Below, in pieces: positions 62,705 to 64,000 of a stretch of DNA of 64,000 nt. The notes beneath the pieces were generated by a model. The model searched no databases and was not told the DNA's origin. It saw only the letters and a list, made by a program, of their open reading frames with translations. Both the position numbers and the translations under genes were made by a program. Every line of letters starts with the position of its first letter. The first letter of the stretch is position 1. Source of the DNA: GCA-2699365 sp036160955 (GTDB lineage: Bacteria > Verrucomicrobiota > Verrucomicrobiia > Opitutales > Coraliomargaritaceae). Location of the stretch: NCBI GenBank assembly GCA_036160955.1, contig JAYYDJ010000011.1:1-64000 (forward strand), in the 5' to 3' direction.

Positions 62705-63370
62705 ATGAATCGTTTTATTTTTTATAGCTGTGCTTATTTAGTTTCAGTTTTTTTATTTACTGTCTCGCAAATTTTTCTCGTGCCTGAGGCAAATGCTCGT
62801 ATAGGAGAAAGTCGCATGGTTATTGAGCAGCGCCTCACTCAAGCAGGGGGTATCGTCTACCGAGATGATGCTATCAAGCAAAGCCGTCTACGAGGAATGC
62901 CATACATGCGATTCTACGATTATTATCCAGAAATGGCAGAAGTACGTATCTATTTTAAAACCGACGATGGTCGTAAGCCCAAATCATCACAGATGTCGGA
63001 AAGTCAGACTGCGACCGGTTGGGACATTCATGTATTATACGTAGAGGGTAAGTCTGTATTAGAGGTGTATGCTCGAAGTCGTCAAGCAATGACCGAGTAT
63101 GAGCTAAACCATATCTTACAAATGCAAGCGGGTAGTGGATATTGGAGTCGTGTTTCACCGGCCAATTCAATTGCTTCGAAAGATTCAGTCGAAACTGATT
63201 TCCCAAGTGCTTTTGGTTACCAGATGGAGCGTAGTGATGGACAAGTACGAGCAAAGAGAATCAAGGCAAATGCCATAATGCTCTTCGACGTGGATCTTGA
63301 TGTGCGTATAGCCCGAGTACAACAAGCCGATTTACAGGATCAGGCTCCAATCAGTGTAAATGGATTTTAA
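62705..63370 (+). CDS. Secreted protein of unknown function
   Basis: About 221 residues. A signal peptide (MNRFIFYSCAYLVSVFLFTV, then a small-residue cleavage site near EANARIGES) precedes a mature region with no recognised domain. The opening RIGESRMVIEQRLTQAGG recurs in small exported proteins of Verrucomicrobia-like genomes as far as I can judge, but I cannot name a family. The mid-part has YYPEMAEVRIYFKTDDG and WDIHVLYVEGKSVLEVYAR, predicted beta-rich. ATG 62705 was chosen because the signal peptide follows directly; the longer frame from 62624 overlaps dgt. Confidence 0.65.
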   Translation: MNRFIFYSCAYLVSVFLFTVSQIFLVPEANARIGESRMVIEQRLTQAGGIVYRDDAIKQSRLRGMPYMRFYDYYPEMAEVRIYFKTDDGRKPKSSQMSESQTATGWDIHVLYVEGKSVLEVYARSRQAMTEYELNHILQMQAGSGYWSRVSPANSIASKDSVETDFPSAFGYQMERSDGQVRAKRIKANAIMLFDVDLDVRIARVQQADLQDQAPISVNGF

Positions 63371-63445
63371 GCTTTAGAAATACCTGTTTTTGCGAATTGA
63401 TAAATTTGCAGTTCCAAGCTCATCTGTAACATTACATTATTTATT

Positions 63446-64000
63446 ATGGCAAAAAATTGGCTTGAGGGATTAGAGGACTCTTATGACGTTGTTGTGGTTG
63501 GTTCCGGCCTCGGCGGGTTGACCTCTGCTAACTACTTAGTAAAAAACGGGCATAAAGTACTTCTTCTCGAACACCATTATCAATTTGGCGGACTTGCTAC
63601 ATGGTTTAAGCGTCCTGGTGGGCATATTTTTGATATATCATTGCATGGATTTCCTTATGGAATGGTCAAAAGTTGTCGTAAGTATTGGACAAAAGAAATT
63701 GCTGACTCTATCCACCAACTCAAGGACGTACGCTTTATCAATCCTCAAATGAATGTATGGACGACATTTGATCGAGAGGATTTTACCCGAATTTTAGTCG
63801 AGGATTTTAAGGTAAATCGTGAAAAGGTCTTAGCCTTTTACGAGCATTTACGCCAAATGAATTTCTATGATGATAATACACAGACGACTGGCGAGATGTT
63901 TGAGGAATTTTTCCCGGGTCGTAGTGATGTGCATCGATTGCTCATGGAGCCGATATCCTATGCTAATGGATCGCACGTAGATGATCCGGCAATAACCTAT
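63446..64000 (+). CDS. CrtI-like FAD oxidoreductase (phytoene desaturase/carotenoid isomerase type), cut by window end
   Basis: From ATG 63446 (MAKNWLEGLEDS) the frame runs open to the window end, 185 codons. The dinucleotide-binding loop is VVVVGSGLGGLTSANYLVKN, followed by LLLEHHYQFGGLATWFKRPG, the second family block. This is the start of the phytoene-desaturase/retinol-saturase group. The remainder and the C-terminal FAD block are outside. Substrate (carotenoid or other polyene) cannot be decided. No Shine-Dalgarno sequence (leader ACATTATTTATT). Confidence 0.82.
   Translation, partial: MAKNWLEGLEDSYDVVVVGSGLGGLTSANYLVKNGHKVLLLEHHYQFGGLATWFKRPGGHIFDISLHGFPYGMVKSCRKYWTKEIADSIHQLKDVRFINPQMNVWTTFDREDFTRILVEDFKVNREKVLAFYEHLRQMNFYDDNTQTTGEMFEEFFPGRSDVHRLLMEPISYANGSHVDDPAITY

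Overview
This window is a gene-dense bacterial chromosome segment, almost entirely housekeeping and biosynthesis, with no transposase, phage gene, CRISPR array or rRNA. The gene content points to a Gram-negative of the Planctomycetes-Verrucomicrobia-Chlamydiae group, most likely Verrucomicrobiota near Opitutales/Puniceicoccales. The pointers are DapL-type lysine synthesis, a DUF3127 protein, an oleA-oleB pair, a 31-residue COX24/mS38-like ribosomal protein, and a type II secretion/pilus-like cluster with a PilM/PilN-like fusion. This placement is inferred from family content, not from an alignment. Nearly all starts lack a Shine-Dalgarno sequence and sit behind A/T- or pyrimidine-rich leaders, often with ATT just before ATG.

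Layout. 0-8.4 kb: RluA-type pseudouridine synthase (cut by the window edge), small ribosomal protein, AsmA-like protein, KdsD/KpsF isomerase, SMC (interrupted by one in-frame TAA), zinc-ribbon protein, GuaA. 8.5-13.7 kb: hisD-hisC-hisB, hisH and citrate synthase. 13.7-19.6 kb: membrane protein, stand-alone CoaB, PAS histidine kinase, and a minus-strand haem block ccsA-hemA plus hemH. 19.7-22.6 kb: decayed GDP-fucose-synthase tail, DUF3127 protein, NnrD/NnrE fusion, and a dprA start cut off by an SgcJ-like gene. 22.7-28.2 kb: dapL, panC, nadB, panE, nth. 28.2-38 kb: FtsB-like protein, nucleotidyltransferase plus phosphoglucomutase, nitroreductase, photolyase/epimerase/FAD-oxidase run, and a FabZ-FabI pair.

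38-42 kb: a small three-repeat 'YRG' protein with its own promoter and terminator lies divergent from a sigma-54 activator with an atypical receiver. The activator overlaps oleA, which overlaps oleB, so all three look like one operon for long-chain olefin-type hydrocarbon synthesis. 42-43.7 kb: Lrp/AsnC regulator plus aminotransferase. 43.7-52.5 kb: minus-strand secretion/pilus-like cluster with two paralogous pseudopilins flanking GspE-GspF, a third large pseudopilin carrying five calcium-loop-like motifs, and GspL/M/C-like inner-membrane proteins. No secretin or prepilin peptidase is present here, and the GspE C-terminus carries two in-frame TAA codons. 52.7-58 kb: Der, superoxide dismutase, TadA, IF-1, CysK, a CAU tRNA and riboflavin synthase. 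58-64 kb: an arsR-arsC-aquaporin arsenic cassette behind a 16-bp-arm inverted repeat, CstA, dGTPase, a secreted unknown protein, and the start of a CrtI-like oxidoreductase.

Gene decay recurs at low level: broken smc, broken gspE tail, fcl remnant, dprA stub, and an arsR with no standard start codon. Either this genome is losing functions or the assembly holds base errors. Many intact genes end correctly at TAA, which argues against a reassigned stop codon.
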